This document shows positions 17,319-26,694 of a DNA stretch of 44,940 nt, piece after piece. This stretch comes from Vulcanimicrobiota bacterium (GTDB lineage Bacteria > Vulcanimicrobiota > Vulcanimicrobiia > Vulcanimicrobiales > Vulcanimicrobiaceae): NCBI GenBank assembly GCA_028287525.1, contig JAQBPM010000132.1, forward strand, positions 1 to 44,940, given 5' to 3'. The notes beneath the pieces were generated by a model. The model was not told the origin of the DNA. It worked only from the letters and a program-made list of their open reading frames with translations, and searched no databases. Position numbers and translations under genes: made by a program. The first letter of the stretch is position 1. Each line of letters begins with the position of its first letter.

Positions 17319-18560
17319 ATGACGCGCACCGCCCGGCCAACCACAACCCTCGCGCGAGCAATCGCGGCGTTGCTTCTGGTCTGCATCCCGGAGGCGACCC
17401 TCGCCGGCCCCAATCTCGCCGGGTCGTTCGCGGACCCGCCCTACGCGCTCGCCGCGCACTGCGACCTCGCGCAACCGATCGCGTTCGTCAACCTCCTCGT
17501 CGTGAATCGCGGGGATGCGCGCACGGCGGCGATTCCCGTGACGGCGACGGACGGCGCCGGCGTTCTCCGCGGCTCGACGACGTTGCTACCGATACCGCCC
17601 GGAGCGCAGAGCGCGCTCCTCGTGCCGCTCCTCGACATGCCGTCGAATCCGGGTGCGCTCGGCGGTACGCACACCATCACGATATCGCTCGGCGCATTCC
17701 ACCTCGCACCGGTCGCAGTGACGGTTCCACCCACGTTCTGCGCGACGCAAGCGCCGGGCGCTGCGACGGGCGGCGTTTCGCGGTCGGCCGCCGAGCGCGC
17801 GGCGCACCTACCTCTTGCGGTGACCCCGGGGCCTTTGATCGGCGTCACCAAGCCCAGCTCGAACGTGGCGAGGATCACCGCCGAAAAGAGCACGCCGGCC
17901 GCCCCCGGCCAGATGTACATACCGAACTCCGCGAAGCAATGTGCGTGGCACGTGGGCGTGCTCGGTGCTTTTGCGTGCCCGGACTTGATCCGGTCGGGCG
18001 ACGTTCTGCTCGTCTGGGACTGGGAGCCGGGAAGCATAGGGCCGCGCGACATCGACGGCTTCCGCGTGTACCGCGTGGACGGCCACATGAAGAAACTCGT
18101 CTACACACGTGCGAACAAGAAAGACATCACGCTCTACGACCTGCCCGGACCATCGGGCACACACATCGGGCAGTGTTACGCCGTAGCCGCGTACGCCGGC
18201 TCTTTCGAGAGCGCGCTCAGCGGCATGGCCTGCCTGACCAGGCAAAACACGATATCGCTGGCGCAGCCGTCGGTAGTGCCTACGCCGTCGCCGACGCCGG
18301 TCCCGCGGCACGTCGTCATCCACATCACCGAGGATTCATTTCCGACCGATACGGTCGTGGCCGCGGGAGGCGACGTAACGTGGATCAACGATGACACGGA
18401 CGCCCATACGGTGGAGTTCGATGGAGGGAACTACGGCCGCGAGCTCGCGCCCGGCGGCAGATACACCCATACGTTCCCGGACAAGGGCGTAAATTACGTT
18501 GCGAACTATCTCTGCCGGTACCACATGAGCATGAACGGCAGGCTTACCGTCCTCCACTAA
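17319..18560 (+). CDS. Exported FnIII-like and cupredoxin fusion protein
   Basis: A 413-residue exported protein with a signal peptide ending near CIPEATLAG. Residues 35-150 form a beta domain (AFVNLLVVNRGDARTAAIPV). Residues 200-300 look like fibronectin type III (VLLVWDWEPGSIGPRDIDGF, RVYRVDGHMKKLVYTRANKK). After a Pro/Thr linker, residues 325-413 are a plastocyanin/amicyanin-type cupredoxin: DSFPTDTVVAAGGDVTWIND, H363 in DAHTVEF, C399 and H402 in YLCRYHMSM, and M405. All four type-1 copper ligands are thus in place, so it should carry an electron-transfer copper. It precedes a secreted di-haem enzyme on the same strand, a plausible redox partner. Confidence 0.85.
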   Translation: MTRTARPTTTLARAIAALLLVCIPEATLAGPNLAGSFADPPYALAAHCDLAQPIAFVNLLVVNRGDARTAAIPVTATDGAGVLRGSTTLLPIPPGAQSALLVPLLDMPSNPGALGGTHTITISLGAFHLAPVAVTVPPTFCATQAPGAATGGVSRSAAERAAHLPLAVTPGPLIGVTKPSSNVARITAEKSTPAAPGQMYIPNSAKQCAWHVGVLGAFACPDLIRSGDVLLVWDWEPGSIGPRDIDGFRVYRVDGHMKKLVYTRANKKDITLYDLPGPSGTHIGQCYAVAAYAGSFESALSGMACLTRQNTISLAQPSVVPTPSPTPVPRHVVIHITEDSFPTDTVVAAGGDVTWINDDTDAHTVEFDGGNYGRELAPGGRYTHTFPDKGVNYVANYLCRYHMSMNGRLTVLH

Positions 18561-18732
18561 CGGCAGGCACCAAGACCCTCGCGTTTGATGAAGTTCGTGA
18601 GAACATGGATCATCGCTAGGTAGTGGTACAAGCCGGAAAGCCAGATCGGATCGTACTGTGGCTCGGCGTTGGGGGGGCGGCGTGCGGGAATACTAGCCCG
18701 ACCAGATCTCTCCATCATGTCAGGAGACCACT

Positions 18733-21078
18733 ATGCGTCCATTTGTCACGATGGTATTGCTCGGTCTTTTTGCGGCAGTCGCTCCCTCGGGACCCGCCGC
18801 CGATGCCGCGGACGTGCCGAGCCTTGAAGCGCGGGTGGTGGCCGTCGGAATCCCGGGTGCCGGCGCGCTTAGTGCGGTCGGGGTGTTTCATCCCGGCGGT
18901 CCGATCCACGACAACCCGGCATTTGCGGCGATGACCGCACCGGGTCGGGTGCTCGACCCGGCCCGCGTCCTGGTCACGAGCACAGCGAATTTCGGCAGCC
19001 CGCGGATCCCCGGCTTTGCCGAAGGAGCGATCCTGTCGATCGATCCGAGTGGCACCACGACGATCGTCGTGCCGACGGCATTCGCCGCCGCGAGCGGACA
19101 GGCGACAGCCGTCGACGGGCGTGTCCAGCTCTTCAGCGCGGCCAGCCCAGCCTTCGTGAACGGCGTTAATTCACCGAAGGCTGTGACCGCCGAATTCCCG
19201 GCCGTCTCGAACCCGCTGGGGATCTCGATCAACAACGCCTTTGGTCGACTCTGGTTCCCGAGTTCGCCGCGCGGAGCGGCCGGTGCGGGGTTCGAGTCGA
19301 TCGTCGATCCGTCCGGAATCCCGCTCGCGAAGGCCCCTCATGTCGTCGCGGGCGGTGTTTTCACCGAAACGAAAACCAATCGTAGTCCGCAACTCGTCCA
19401 GGGCGCCATCGCCGGCGGCCTGATAGCGAACGCGTTCGTGGGGGCGTCCTCCGATGGAAGCAAACGCGCGGTGTTCGCCGCACTCGGGGCCGATGGCAGC
19501 CTCGTCCAAATCCACACCGAACAGGGACTCGACGGTCTCGCGCCCGCCGGAACGATCACGCCGCAGCGCGGAGGGGCCGAGCGTGCCGGGATGCTCTTCA
19601 ATTGGGTTCCCAATCGGATCTTGTATGTGACCGACGCCGCCGCGAACGCGATCCTCGCGATCCCGGTCGCCGACGACGGTAAGGTGTTTACGACCGGACC
19701 CGCACGGCGGATCACGGTTGCGGCACTCCACGCGCCCTTCGATCTCGCCCCCGCGGTCCCTGAATCGGCAAACGGCGTGTTCTCCAGCAACACCACCCTC
19801 GCAGGTGGTTCGGACCTCTACGTGCTCAACGGCGACGGAACGATCGCCCGCCTGCGGCAGGACGGCACCGTCGTCGCCGTCCGGCGCGTCTCGGTTCCCG
19901 GAGCCGGCGTCCTCGGTGCGGGACGTCTCGCCGGCATCGCTACCGCGCCTGACGCCGCGCATCTCTGGCTCACGGTCTCTGGATCGCTCGCCGCACAACC
20001 GGCAGGCGCGGTGATCGAGGTGCCGGCGTTCGGCGCGCGTGTCGCACGCGCCGCATTGCCGGCGACTCTCGCGCGGGCCGGCAATGCGGCATTTCGCCGC
20101 ACGTTCGATCCCCAATCGGGACTCGGTCCGTTGTTCAACGAGCGCTCGTGCATTGCGTGCCACCAAACGCCCTCCGCGGGCGGGATGGGACGCGATGGCC
20201 TCGCCGTCGTGCTACGCGTGGCGCATCTCGACCCGGCGTTCGACCCGCTGCTCGGCCACGGCGGTCCCGTGGCGCGCGCACATTCGGTGAGCGACCTTGG
20301 CTTCGCCTGCGGATTGACCGCGGGCGTTCCTGCGGAAGCGAACGCGATCTCGGTCCGGAACGCGCCCGCGCTGTTCAACATGGGCGCCATCGACGCGCTC
20401 GACGAGCGCGCGATCGTCGAGAGTGCGATCGCCTATCCCGACGGCGTGTACGGACGGCCGAATTGGATCGCAGCGCCGGACGGAACGCGCCGCGCGGGGC
20501 GCTTCGGGTGGAAAGCGGACACGGTAACCCTCGAAGCGTTCGTCGCGCAGGCGTTTCGCAACGAGCTGGGGGTGACGAGTCCCCTCGAGCCGCGCGACCT
20601 CGTCGAAAGCCGTCCAGGGGATCCTCGGTGCGTGGGCGAGCATGAGGCGGCGGAGGACGACGGAACGCTCGTGCGCGCGGTGACGGCGTTCGTCGCAACG
20701 CTCCAACCACCGTCCACCCCATGCGTGCGATGCGGCGCCGGAGCGTCGGTATTCGCATCAATCGGCTGCGCGGAGTGTCATGCGACGCGCGTACTCGCGC
20801 CGTCGCAGCGCCCGCTCTATTCCGATCTGCTGCTTCACGACATGGGTCCCGCTCTCGACGACGGCTTCGTGCAAGGAACGGCGCGCGGTGTCGACTGGCG
20901 CACGACGCCGCTCGCAGGTCTCGCGACCCGCCGACGCCTGCTCCACGATGGTCGCGCAATAACGGTCGCCGACGCGCTTCTTGCGCACGACGGAGAAGCG
21001 TCCCGTGCTGCACGCGCATTTCGAACGCTTGACGCGCAGAGCCGGTTTGCGCTGATCACGTTTCTGAACACGCTATAG
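18733..21078 (+). CDS. Exported beta-propeller/di-haem cytochrome c oxidoreductase (DUF1111-like)
   Basis: A 781-residue exported protein. ATG 18733 has AGGAG upstream and the signal peptide ends near GPAADAAD. Residues 35-445 are repeated beta blades (PNRILYVTDAAANAILAIPV, GSDLYVLNGDGTIARLRQDG), like NHL/SMP-30 propellers. Residues 455-781 are a cytochrome domain with two haem c sites, C473-I-A-C476-H477 and C679-A-E-C682-H683. The flanking LGPLFNERSCIACH, FGWKADTVTLEAFVAQAFRN and GAIDALDERAIVESAIAYPD patterns match di-haem 'thiol oxidoreductase' (DUF1111) proteins, relatives of MauG and cytochrome c peroxidase. It should act in the periplasm. The electron donor may be the cupredoxin upstream. 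Substrate unknown. Confidence 0.85.
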   Translation: MRPFVTMVLLGLFAAVAPSGPAADAADVPSLEARVVAVGIPGAGALSAVGVFHPGGPIHDNPAFAAMTAPGRVLDPARVLVTSTANFGSPRIPGFAEGAILSIDPSGTTTIVVPTAFAAASGQATAVDGRVQLFSAASPAFVNGVNSPKAVTAEFPAVSNPLGISINNAFGRLWFPSSPRGAAGAGFESIVDPSGIPLAKAPHVVAGGVFTETKTNRSPQLVQGAIAGGLIANAFVGASSDGSKRAVFAALGADGSLVQIHTEQGLDGLAPAGTITPQRGGAERAGMLFNWVPNRILYVTDAAANAILAIPVADDGKVFTTGPARRITVAALHAPFDLAPAVPESANGVFSSNTTLAGGSDLYVLNGDGTIARLRQDGTVVAVRRVSVPGAGVLGAGRLAGIATAPDAAHLWLTVSGSLAAQPAGAVIEVPAFGARVARAALPATLARAGNAAFRRTFDPQSGLGPLFNERSCIACHQTPSAGGMGRDGLAVVLRVAHLDPAFDPLLGHGGPVARAHSVSDLGFACGLTAGVPAEANAISVRNAPALFNMGAIDALDERAIVESAIAYPDGVYGRPNWIAAPDGTRRAGRFGWKADTVTLEAFVAQAFRNELGVTSPLEPRDLVESRPGDPRCVGEHEAAEDDGTLVRAVTAFVATLQPPSTPCVRCGAGASVFASIGCAECHATRVLAPSQRPLYSDLLLHDMGPALDDGFVQGTARGVDWRTTPLAGLATRRRLLHDGRAITVADALLAHDGEASRAARAFRTLDAQSRFALITFLNTL

Positions 21079-21317
21079 CAGCGCTCCTACGTCAAGTCGG
21101 AGTCCCCGTCACGGACGCCATTACACGCCCGGCGGTAACCGGCACCTTAGGGAACGACTTCATCACGATGCCGCCCTCCAATGTGCCACCCGAAGACGAT
21201 TGAATTGCCTCGACGAGCGATCGGGAGCGCTTTGCCTCGCGCAGCTCCCGTAGGCGCTTGTCTCGTAGTCCGGACAAGTGAACTTCGCGACCTGATCGGC
21301 CGTTACCGCGATTGAAG
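21079..21317. other. Intergenic region with a possible minus-strand gene end
   Basis: On the minus strand the frame ending at 21092 reads REVHLSGLRDKRLRELREAK and later GGTLEGGIVMKSFPKVPVTA before its stop. It has reasonable composition but no known family, and would need to start inside the glycosidase gene (ATG 21328). It may be a gene remnant or chance. Confidence 0.3.
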
Positions 21318-23024
21318 ATGGCCCTCATCGTACGCGTCTGCGCCGTAGTGGTCGCAGCCGTTCTTTTTTGCTTTTTTCCGATACCCGTCGCAGCCCAACC
21401 GTTGACGACGACGTTTTCGCTGGCCGGCGACCAAGCCTTGAGCACGCTCCTTCATGTCCTCTACACGGGCAGCGGCTTGTGGCGCGAATGCGACGCGCCG
21501 GCCTGTGCGCAAGCCAATAGTGACTGGGGAACCGACTCGACGACGGACGCTCTGTACCTGCGATGGACGGCGACGCACGATCCGACGATCCGCACGGTGA
21601 TGGCAAGGCTCGTAGAGACGGCGCAACGCTACCCGGAACCGTGCCCGCGCGCCGCGTGCCCGTGGTGGAGCGACACCCCGGCCTGGGACGCGGTCACGCT
21701 GATGCGCGAGTATGAGGTGCTCGGCAACGATCCGGGGGCGCTCGCGAGCGCGCAGCGCGCCTTCCGCTATCTCTCGCAATCGCAGAGCTTCACGGCCGGC
21801 GCCTGTCCCGAGATCCCGTACCAGCAGCCGCAGCCATCGGGGAGTGTCGTAAAGACGCTGGAGACCGACGCGAACGCGATCAAAGCGGCGCTGTTGCTGT
21901 ACGGTGCGACGCGGTATCCCTCGTATCTGAACTTTGCCCGCGCGCGTTACGCGGCGGACCGCCATTACTATTTGGATGCGGACGCGCCGCTTTACTCGGT
22001 CCACGTCGTGGATGACGGCACGCACTGCGAGCAGGTACCGCGCCGATTCTTTGCGTCGGTCAACGGCGACATGATCTGGAACGGGGTCGCGCTCTGGCGC
22101 GTCACGGGGGAGCAGCACTACTACGACGACGCGATCGCGACGGCCCGCGCCGTCGACCTTGACCTCTCCGACGGGCGCGGCGTCTTCGTCGACATCCAGG
22201 GGGAGAACGACGTCGTTGAGCCGCTGGTCGAAGCGATGTACGACCTGGCGGCGAACGAGCACCTCGCGTTCGCGCGCGACTGGATCGTCCGGAACGCCGG
22301 TGCCGCTCTCTCCGCCCGCGCGGCGGACGGCACCATTTCGCGCTTCTTCGACGGTCCGGCGCAACAGGTTACGTCGGTGTGGGAAACCAACGGCGGCCTT
22401 GCGCTCGAGATCGCCGCGGCCGCCCTCGACCCCGGGGGCATCGCGCCCGACGACGACACGTGGCAGGCCGCCCGGTTTGTCGGCAAGCCGGTCACGACGC
22501 TCCCCGCGACGATCGTGTTCGACGGGTCGGGGATCGCGCTGATCGGGACGATCGGCGAGGCATGCGGGAGCGGGCACGTGCGCGTCTTCATCGACGGCGT
22601 CGAGACGTTCGACCGCACCGGCCTCTGGCAAAATCCGTCGATGCCCGCCGGCGATTCGGTACTCTTCGCGTGGCGTTGGTCGAAGACCGGGACGCACACG
22701 ATCCGCTTGGAGCCAGGCAACGCCGCCGAGATCGGCCCGAGCGTGATGCATCTGAAGAGCTTCGTCCTCGCGCCGCTGTTGGCGCGCGAGGTCGCAACCC
22801 GGAAGATGCGAGCCTCATTGGGTATTGCGATCAGCGGGCGCCGCAATCGAGGTCGGGGTTCTCGCGCAGGAACGCCCGCAGCCGCCACGATTTTGATTTC
22901 GAGATCGGAAGCTGGGCGATCGCACCTTCGGGCTACGGCCACGTCGTGCGCAAGCCCTGGGACGGTGCGACGATCGCTCAGCTCGTCATTCGGAAGCCGG
23001 CGCCCGACGGCCGTCCGGTGCTGA
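21318..23024 (+). CDS. Exported six-hairpin glycosidase-like protein with carbohydrate-binding-like domain
   Basis: A 568-residue exported protein from ATG 21318, with signal peptide VVVAAVLFCFFPIPVAAQ. Residues 30-375 have the repeated helix pairs of (alpha/alpha)6 enzymes such as GH76 or AGE relatives: WWSDTPAWDAVTLMREYEVL, SVNGDMIWNGVALWRVTGEQ and NDVVEPLVEAMYDLAANEHL. Residues 385-485 form a beta module (IVFDGSGIALIGTIG, GHVRVFIDGVETFDRTGLWQ, GTHTIRLEPGNAAEIG) like the ligand-binding modules of secreted glycosidases. The last 75 residues (from about RKMRASLGIAIS) are Arg/Ser-rich and out of character. They overlap, in another frame, the remnant at 22886, so the natural stop seems lost through a deletion. 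Substrate unknown. Confidence 0.7.
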   Translation: MALIVRVCAVVVAAVLFCFFPIPVAAQPLTTTFSLAGDQALSTLLHVLYTGSGLWRECDAPACAQANSDWGTDSTTDALYLRWTATHDPTIRTVMARLVETAQRYPEPCPRAACPWWSDTPAWDAVTLMREYEVLGNDPGALASAQRAFRYLSQSQSFTAGACPEIPYQQPQPSGSVVKTLETDANAIKAALLLYGATRYPSYLNFARARYAADRHYYLDADAPLYSVHVVDDGTHCEQVPRRFFASVNGDMIWNGVALWRVTGEQHYYDDAIATARAVDLDLSDGRGVFVDIQGENDVVEPLVEAMYDLAANEHLAFARDWIVRNAGAALSARAADGTISRFFDGPAQQVTSVWETNGGLALEIAAAALDPGGIAPDDDTWQAARFVGKPVTTLPATIVFDGSGIALIGTIGEACGSGHVRVFIDGVETFDRTGLWQNPSMPAGDSVLFAWRWSKTGTHTIRLEPGNAAEIGPSVMHLKSFVLAPLLAREVATRKMRASLGIAISGRRNRGRGSRAGTPAAATILISRSEAGRSHLRATATSCASPGTVRRSLSSSFGSRRPTAVRC

Positions 23025-23158
23025 TCCGATTCGTCTATTCACACGTCACGCGGCGCTCGTTCCAAACGGTGCAGACGGTGTCGCACAATAACGGCCGGAC
23101 GTGGACCGCCCGCACGACACGGCTGTTCACGCGCATCGGTTCGGAGAGGCCGAATTGA
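22886..23158 (+). pseudogene. Internally deleted DUF1579-like gene remnant
   Basis: In a frame different from the overlapping glycosidase tail, 22886 onward reads HDFDFEIGSW, then HVVRKPWDGATIAQLV, then DGRPVLIRFVYSHVTRRSFQ and SHNNGRTWTARTTRLFTRI to a TGA at 23158. The opening DFDFEIGSW and the closing R-P-V-L-(I/V)-R-F-V-x-S plus N-G-(R/K)-T-W are the two ends of a family of about 150-200 residues I know from bacterial lipocalin-like (DUF1579-type) proteins. The middle section is missing and no start codon with ribosome site is visible. It is read as a 90-residue scar of a deleted gene. Confidence 0.6.
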
Positions 23159-23535
23159 CGAAGCTCGTCGAGCGTGAGCGCGCCGGCCACGACGTGCGAG
23201 GAAGAAGCTCGTGGCGGGTGGGGGCGTGGTCCTGAATCGAGCCTCTCGGACATCTGCTTAGCCGTCTGCACTGCGCTTGACGCGGCGGTCGATCTGCAGA
23301 AAGCTGCATCTCGCCGACCAGATCTCCGAATGCGTCCTGGGGGATGGACAGGCCGTTAATGATTGCGGCCGCGGCGGCGCGCGCCACGGTTGCACGAGGA
23401 TCAGGCATAAAAGCGCTCTGTTGACTCCGTCTGCTCCCGATGCCCTTCGTATGGAAATGGCACGTTCAACGTACGACGCGGAAGGTACATTGTCAGTTAG
23501 CAGACACGTCGACATCGCCGCACTACGATCCAAAC
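23159..23535. other. Region upstream of iorA-like gene with possible minus-strand remnant
   Basis: On the minus strand ATG 23408 opens MPDPRATVARAAAAAIINGL, continuing SIPQDAFGDLVGEMQLSADR. A different frame further on reads ASSSHVVAGALTLDELRQFG. Together these look like a frameshifted small gene of unknown family. The region must also carry the promoter of the iorAB-like operon, which I could not locate with confidence. Confidence 0.3.
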
Positions 23536-23985
23536 ATGGTTTCGATTAACGTAAATGGTGCTCACCACACCATCGACGGTCCACCGGACACGCCATTGTT
23601 GTGGGTTATTCGCGACGAGCTGGCATTAACCGGAACAAAGTTTGGCTGCGGTGTCGCACAATGCGGAGCGTGTACCGTCCACGTGAATGGCGAGGCAACG
23701 CGTTCGTGCTCGTTCCCCGTCTCCGGTGCCGTCGGCAAGGAAGTGCGAACGATCGAAAGTCTGTCGCGCGACAATTCTCATCCGGTTCAACAGGCATGGA
23801 TCGCGGAGCAAGTCCCGCAATGCGGATACTGTCAATCAGGTCAAATCATGGCAGCCGTAGCCTTGCTTCGTAAACATCCACATCCAAGTAACGAACAGAT
23901 CGATCAAACGATGACGAATATTTGCCGATGCGGCACATACGACCGCATCCGCAGTGCGATTCACCGCGCCGCGACGGAGCCGTAG
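23536..23985 (+). CDS. iorA: (2Fe-2S) subunit of a two-subunit molybdenum hydroxylase (isoquinoline 1-oxidoreductase alpha-like)
   Basis: A 149-residue electron-transfer subunit. The plant-ferredoxin-type cluster is bound by C38, C43, C46 and C58 ([18 protein letters not shown]). The second cluster is bound by C96, C99, C130 and C132 (QCGYCQSGQ and NICRCGTYD). The order and length match the small subunit of isoquinoline 1-oxidoreductase and aldehyde-oxidising relatives. The upstream open frame is rejected; ATG 23536 begins [14 protein letters not shown], the normal family start. The large subunit starts one base after its stop, so the pair is an operon. It passes electrons from the molybdenum centre. 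The symbol reflects subunit type, not proven substrate. Confidence 0.9.
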   Translation: MVSINVNGAHHTIDGPPDTPLLWVIRDELALTGTKFGCGVAQCGACTVHVNGEATRSCSFPVSGAVGKEVRTIESLSRDNSHPVQQAWIAEQVPQCGYCQSGQIMAAVALLRKHPHPSNEQIDQTMTNICRCGTYDRIRSAIHRAATEP

Positions 23986-23986
23986 G

Positions 23987-26110
23987 ATGGAAGCGCACTC
24001 CTTGAAGCGGACCGACTTCATAAAACTGACCGGCGCCCTGGGCGCAGGTCTTGGCCTCGGGTTCATCATGCCGGCACGAGCACAAAATCAGTTGAGTAAT
24101 CGTACCGTCTTTGCTCCTAGCGTTTGGGTACGCATTGCGCCCGACGAGACGATAACGGTAATGCTCAGTAAATCGGAGATGGGTCAAGGCGTGATTATGG
24201 GGATGCCGACGATTCTCGCCGATGAGCTCGACGCAAACATCGACCACGTCCGAACAGAATTTGCGCCGCCCAACCTGCGCTACATCGATCCCGACATTGG
24301 TGATCAGGTGACTGGGGGCAGTACTGCGGCGCATAGCGGCTGGATGCCCTTGCGCCGTGCGGGCGCTGCGGCTCGCGCGATGCTCGTCGCCGCCGCGGCG
24401 AAGCAGTGGGGGGTTGAGCCGTCCGAGTGCACGACGCGCGCGGGCTCCGTGTACCACCGGAGGTCAAATCGCACCGCCACGTATGGCAGCCTCGCGATCG
24501 CCGCGAGCGCACTTCCGGTCCCGACCGACGTGCCGCTCAAGTCGCCGGATCGGTTCACGCTCATTGGGAAGCCCCGGCCACGTACCGACATCCCGCTGAA
24601 GGTCAACGGTTCCGCACAATACGGCATCGACGTCCGCGTCCCAAATATGAAGTACGCAGCAATAGCTCGCTCACCGGTCTTCGGCGGACGCGTCAAAAGC
24701 TTCGATGCTCGGAAGGCAAAGGCTGTCCCTGGCGTCATCGACGTCGTGCAAATCTCGAACGGGGTCGCCATCGTCGCTAAGAACACGTGGGCGGCATTTC
24801 AAGGTAAGAATGCACTAGCGATCGTTTGGGATGAAGGCCCAAACGCCAAGGTGAGCACAGAGTCGCTCTTTGCGGAAGCCGAGCACCTCGCGCGAACTCG
24901 GAAGAACGAGCGCGTGGCAATCTCGCGCGGCAAGCCTGACATGGCCGCCGGTACGGTTGTCCAAGCGGAGTATCGGGCTCCGTTTCTTGCCCACGCTGCG
25001 ATGGAGCCGATGAATACGACGGCCGACGTGCGGGACGGTCGGTGCGAAGTCTGGACCCCGACCCAGGTGCAGCTGCGCGCACAGGCCGCAGCCGCAAAGG
25101 GCAGCGGCCTACCGCCCGAGCGGTGCACGATTCACACCACGTTCCTGGGCGGTGGTTTCGGCCGGCGCCTTGAGGCGGACTACGTGCAAGAGGCGGCTGA
25201 GGTTTCGAAGGCGATTCAGGGGCCGGTCAAGGTGACGTGGACCCGCGAGGACGACATCAAAGGTGACTTCTATCGCGCGATGAGCCTGGACGTGGTGCGT
25301 GGTGTCGTCTCCGGCGGCGAGCTCAAGGCGCTGTCATATCAGGTCGTCCAACCCTCATGGATCCGCCGCTGGCATCCTCCGGAGTTCAAGAACGGTATCG
25401 ACGCTGAGGACCTGAACGAAGTCATCAACGCCCCATACTTCGTGCCGAATTTTCGCGTCACGTACATCGATCACGAGCATGGCATTCCGATCGGATCGTG
25501 GCGTGCAACGAATGCTAATTGGCACGGATTTGTGACGGAGACCTTTATCGACGAACTGGCTCACGCGGCGGGAAAGAACCCGCTCGCATTTCGGCTCTCG
25601 CTGTTAAAGGGTAATCCACGTGCAGCAAACGTCTTGGAGCTAGCGGCGGAAAAGGCCGGCTGGGGTCTCAAGCGCGACGGAATCGCTCAGGGCCTTGCCG
25701 TCACCTTCTGGCACGGAAGCTATGCGGCAATGGTGGCGGACGTTTCGATGCGCGACAAGATGCCGAAGGTGCATCGCGTCGTCGCCGTCGTCGACTGCGG
25801 TACCGTAATCAATCCCGACATCGTCGCCCAACAAGCGCAGGGTGCGACAAACTTCGGTCTATCGGCGGCACTCACCGGGAAGATCACGATTGCGGATGGT
25901 CGAGTTGTCCAAAGCAATTTCTATGACTACACGGTTCTACGGATGGCCGATGCCCCATCGATCGAAGTCCACATCGTACCGAGCAGTGCGCCACCTAAGG
26001 CGATCGGCGAGGTATGTACTCCGCCGATCGCGCCGGCTGTCGGCAACGCAGTAGCTGTGTTGACCGGCAAACGAGTGCGAATGCTGCCCTTTGTTGACGC
26101 ACTTGCATAA
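23987..26110 (+). CDS. iorB: Molybdopterin-binding subunit of the IorAB-type hydroxylase
   Basis: A 707-residue xanthine-oxidase-family large subunit of the IorB type. The N-terminus LKRTDFIKLTGALGAGLGLG resembles a Tat signal with Lys-Arg in place of Arg-Arg, so export is possible. Family marks include MGQGVIMGMPTILADELD, GGGFGRRLEADYVQEA, the IorB signature GSWRATNANWHGFVTETFID, and a closing IGEVCTPPIAPAVGNAV whose E675 is the catalytic Glu of the G-x-G-E motif. It hydroxylates carbons next to nitrogen in heterocycles, or oxidises aldehydes, using molybdenum-cytosine cofactor. It starts one base after iorA and is followed after 23 bases by a membrane-protein gene. Substrate unproven. Confidence 0.9.
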   Translation: MEAHSLKRTDFIKLTGALGAGLGLGFIMPARAQNQLSNRTVFAPSVWVRIAPDETITVMLSKSEMGQGVIMGMPTILADELDANIDHVRTEFAPPNLRYIDPDIGDQVTGGSTAAHSGWMPLRRAGAAARAMLVAAAAKQWGVEPSECTTRAGSVYHRRSNRTATYGSLAIAASALPVPTDVPLKSPDRFTLIGKPRPRTDIPLKVNGSAQYGIDVRVPNMKYAAIARSPVFGGRVKSFDARKAKAVPGVIDVVQISNGVAIVAKNTWAAFQGKNALAIVWDEGPNAKVSTESLFAEAEHLARTRKNERVAISRGKPDMAAGTVVQAEYRAPFLAHAAMEPMNTTADVRDGRCEVWTPTQVQLRAQAAAAKGSGLPPERCTIHTTFLGGGFGRRLEADYVQEAAEVSKAIQGPVKVTWTREDDIKGDFYRAMSLDVVRGVVSGGELKALSYQVVQPSWIRRWHPPEFKNGIDAEDLNEVINAPYFVPNFRVTYIDHEHGIPIGSWRATNANWHGFVTETFIDELAHAAGKNPLAFRLSLLKGNPRAANVLELAAEKAGWGLKRDGIAQGLAVTFWHGSYAAMVADVSMRDKMPKVHRVVAVVDCGTVINPDIVAQQAQGATNFGLSAALTGKITIADGRVVQSNFYDYTVLRMADAPSIEVHIVPSSAPPKAIGEVCTPPIAPAVGNAVAVLTGKRVRMLPFVDALA

Positions 26111-26133
26111 CACTTCTGTTAGAGAGAGATCTG

Positions 26134-26694
26134 ATGAAAGTACAAGACTTTGGCGAGAAAACACGAGGCTTTGGCGACCCGTCGCCGAGAGGCGAGACGA
26201 GCATGGTACCCAGCAGCCGCCGCGTGATGTGGCTTGGCATGTTTCTGTTTCTGCTGGGAATGCTCACGGCCTTTGTCGAGCCACACCTCATCAACGTGCG
26301 CATGGGGCTTGCAGCGCACTTGGTGGGCTTGCTGAACGGTATCTTTCTGGTTGCGCTGGGTGCCATCTGGACCGAGGTGAGACTGCGTCCCCACGCAAAG
26401 GCGATCGCGTTCTGGACCGCGATGTACGGCACCTATGTGAACTGGGCGTTCACCATTATCGCTGGGGCGTTCGGTACCGGGGCCGTGTCTCCAGTCTTGG
26501 CACCAGGCCGTACTGCGCAAGTCTGGCAAGAGGGCTTTGTGATGGCTGGATTTATCAGTGTGTTCCCTGCGATGCTCATCTGCGCCGTGCTCGTTCTCTG
26601 GGGTCTTCGGGGTGACCGCGGCTTGGAGAAATCGCAGCCGCAGCGAGAAAATGCGGAAATGTCAACGCCCATCGTTGCTCGACGCGCTACGTGA
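26134..26694 (+). CDS. Hydroxylaminobenzene mutase-like membrane protein (HabA/HabB family)
   Basis: A 186-residue integral membrane protein with four predicted helices: WLGMFLFLLGMLTAFVEPHL (about 32-52), LAAHLVGLLNGIFLVALGAI (59-78), AFWTAMYGTYVNWAFTIIAG (92-111) and MAGFISVFPAMLICAVLVLW (138-157). The phrases NVRMGLAAHLVGLLNGIFLV and YGTYVNWAF are close to my memory of HabA/HabB, enzymes that rearrange hydroxylaminobenzene to 2-aminophenol during nitrobenzene breakdown. It follows iorB by 23 bases, so co-transcription with the molybdenum hydroxylase is likely. The first 25 residues are extra and polar; ATG 26203 could be an alternative start. Mutase activity is an inference. Confidence 0.7.
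   Translation: MKVQDFGEKTRGFGDPSPRGETSMVPSSRRVMWLGMFLFLLGMLTAFVEPHLINVRMGLAAHLVGLLNGIFLVALGAIWTEVRLRPHAKAIAFWTAMYGTYVNWAFTIIAGAFGTGAVSPVLAPGRTAQVWQEGFVMAGFISVFPAMLICAVLVLWGLRGDRGLEKSQPQRENAEMSTPIVARRAT

Noticed and set aside
21303-22751. Minus-strand open frame opposite the glycosidase-like gene
   Set aside because: Arg/Val-rich shadow without motifs; the plus-strand protein has a signal peptide and repeated helix pairs.
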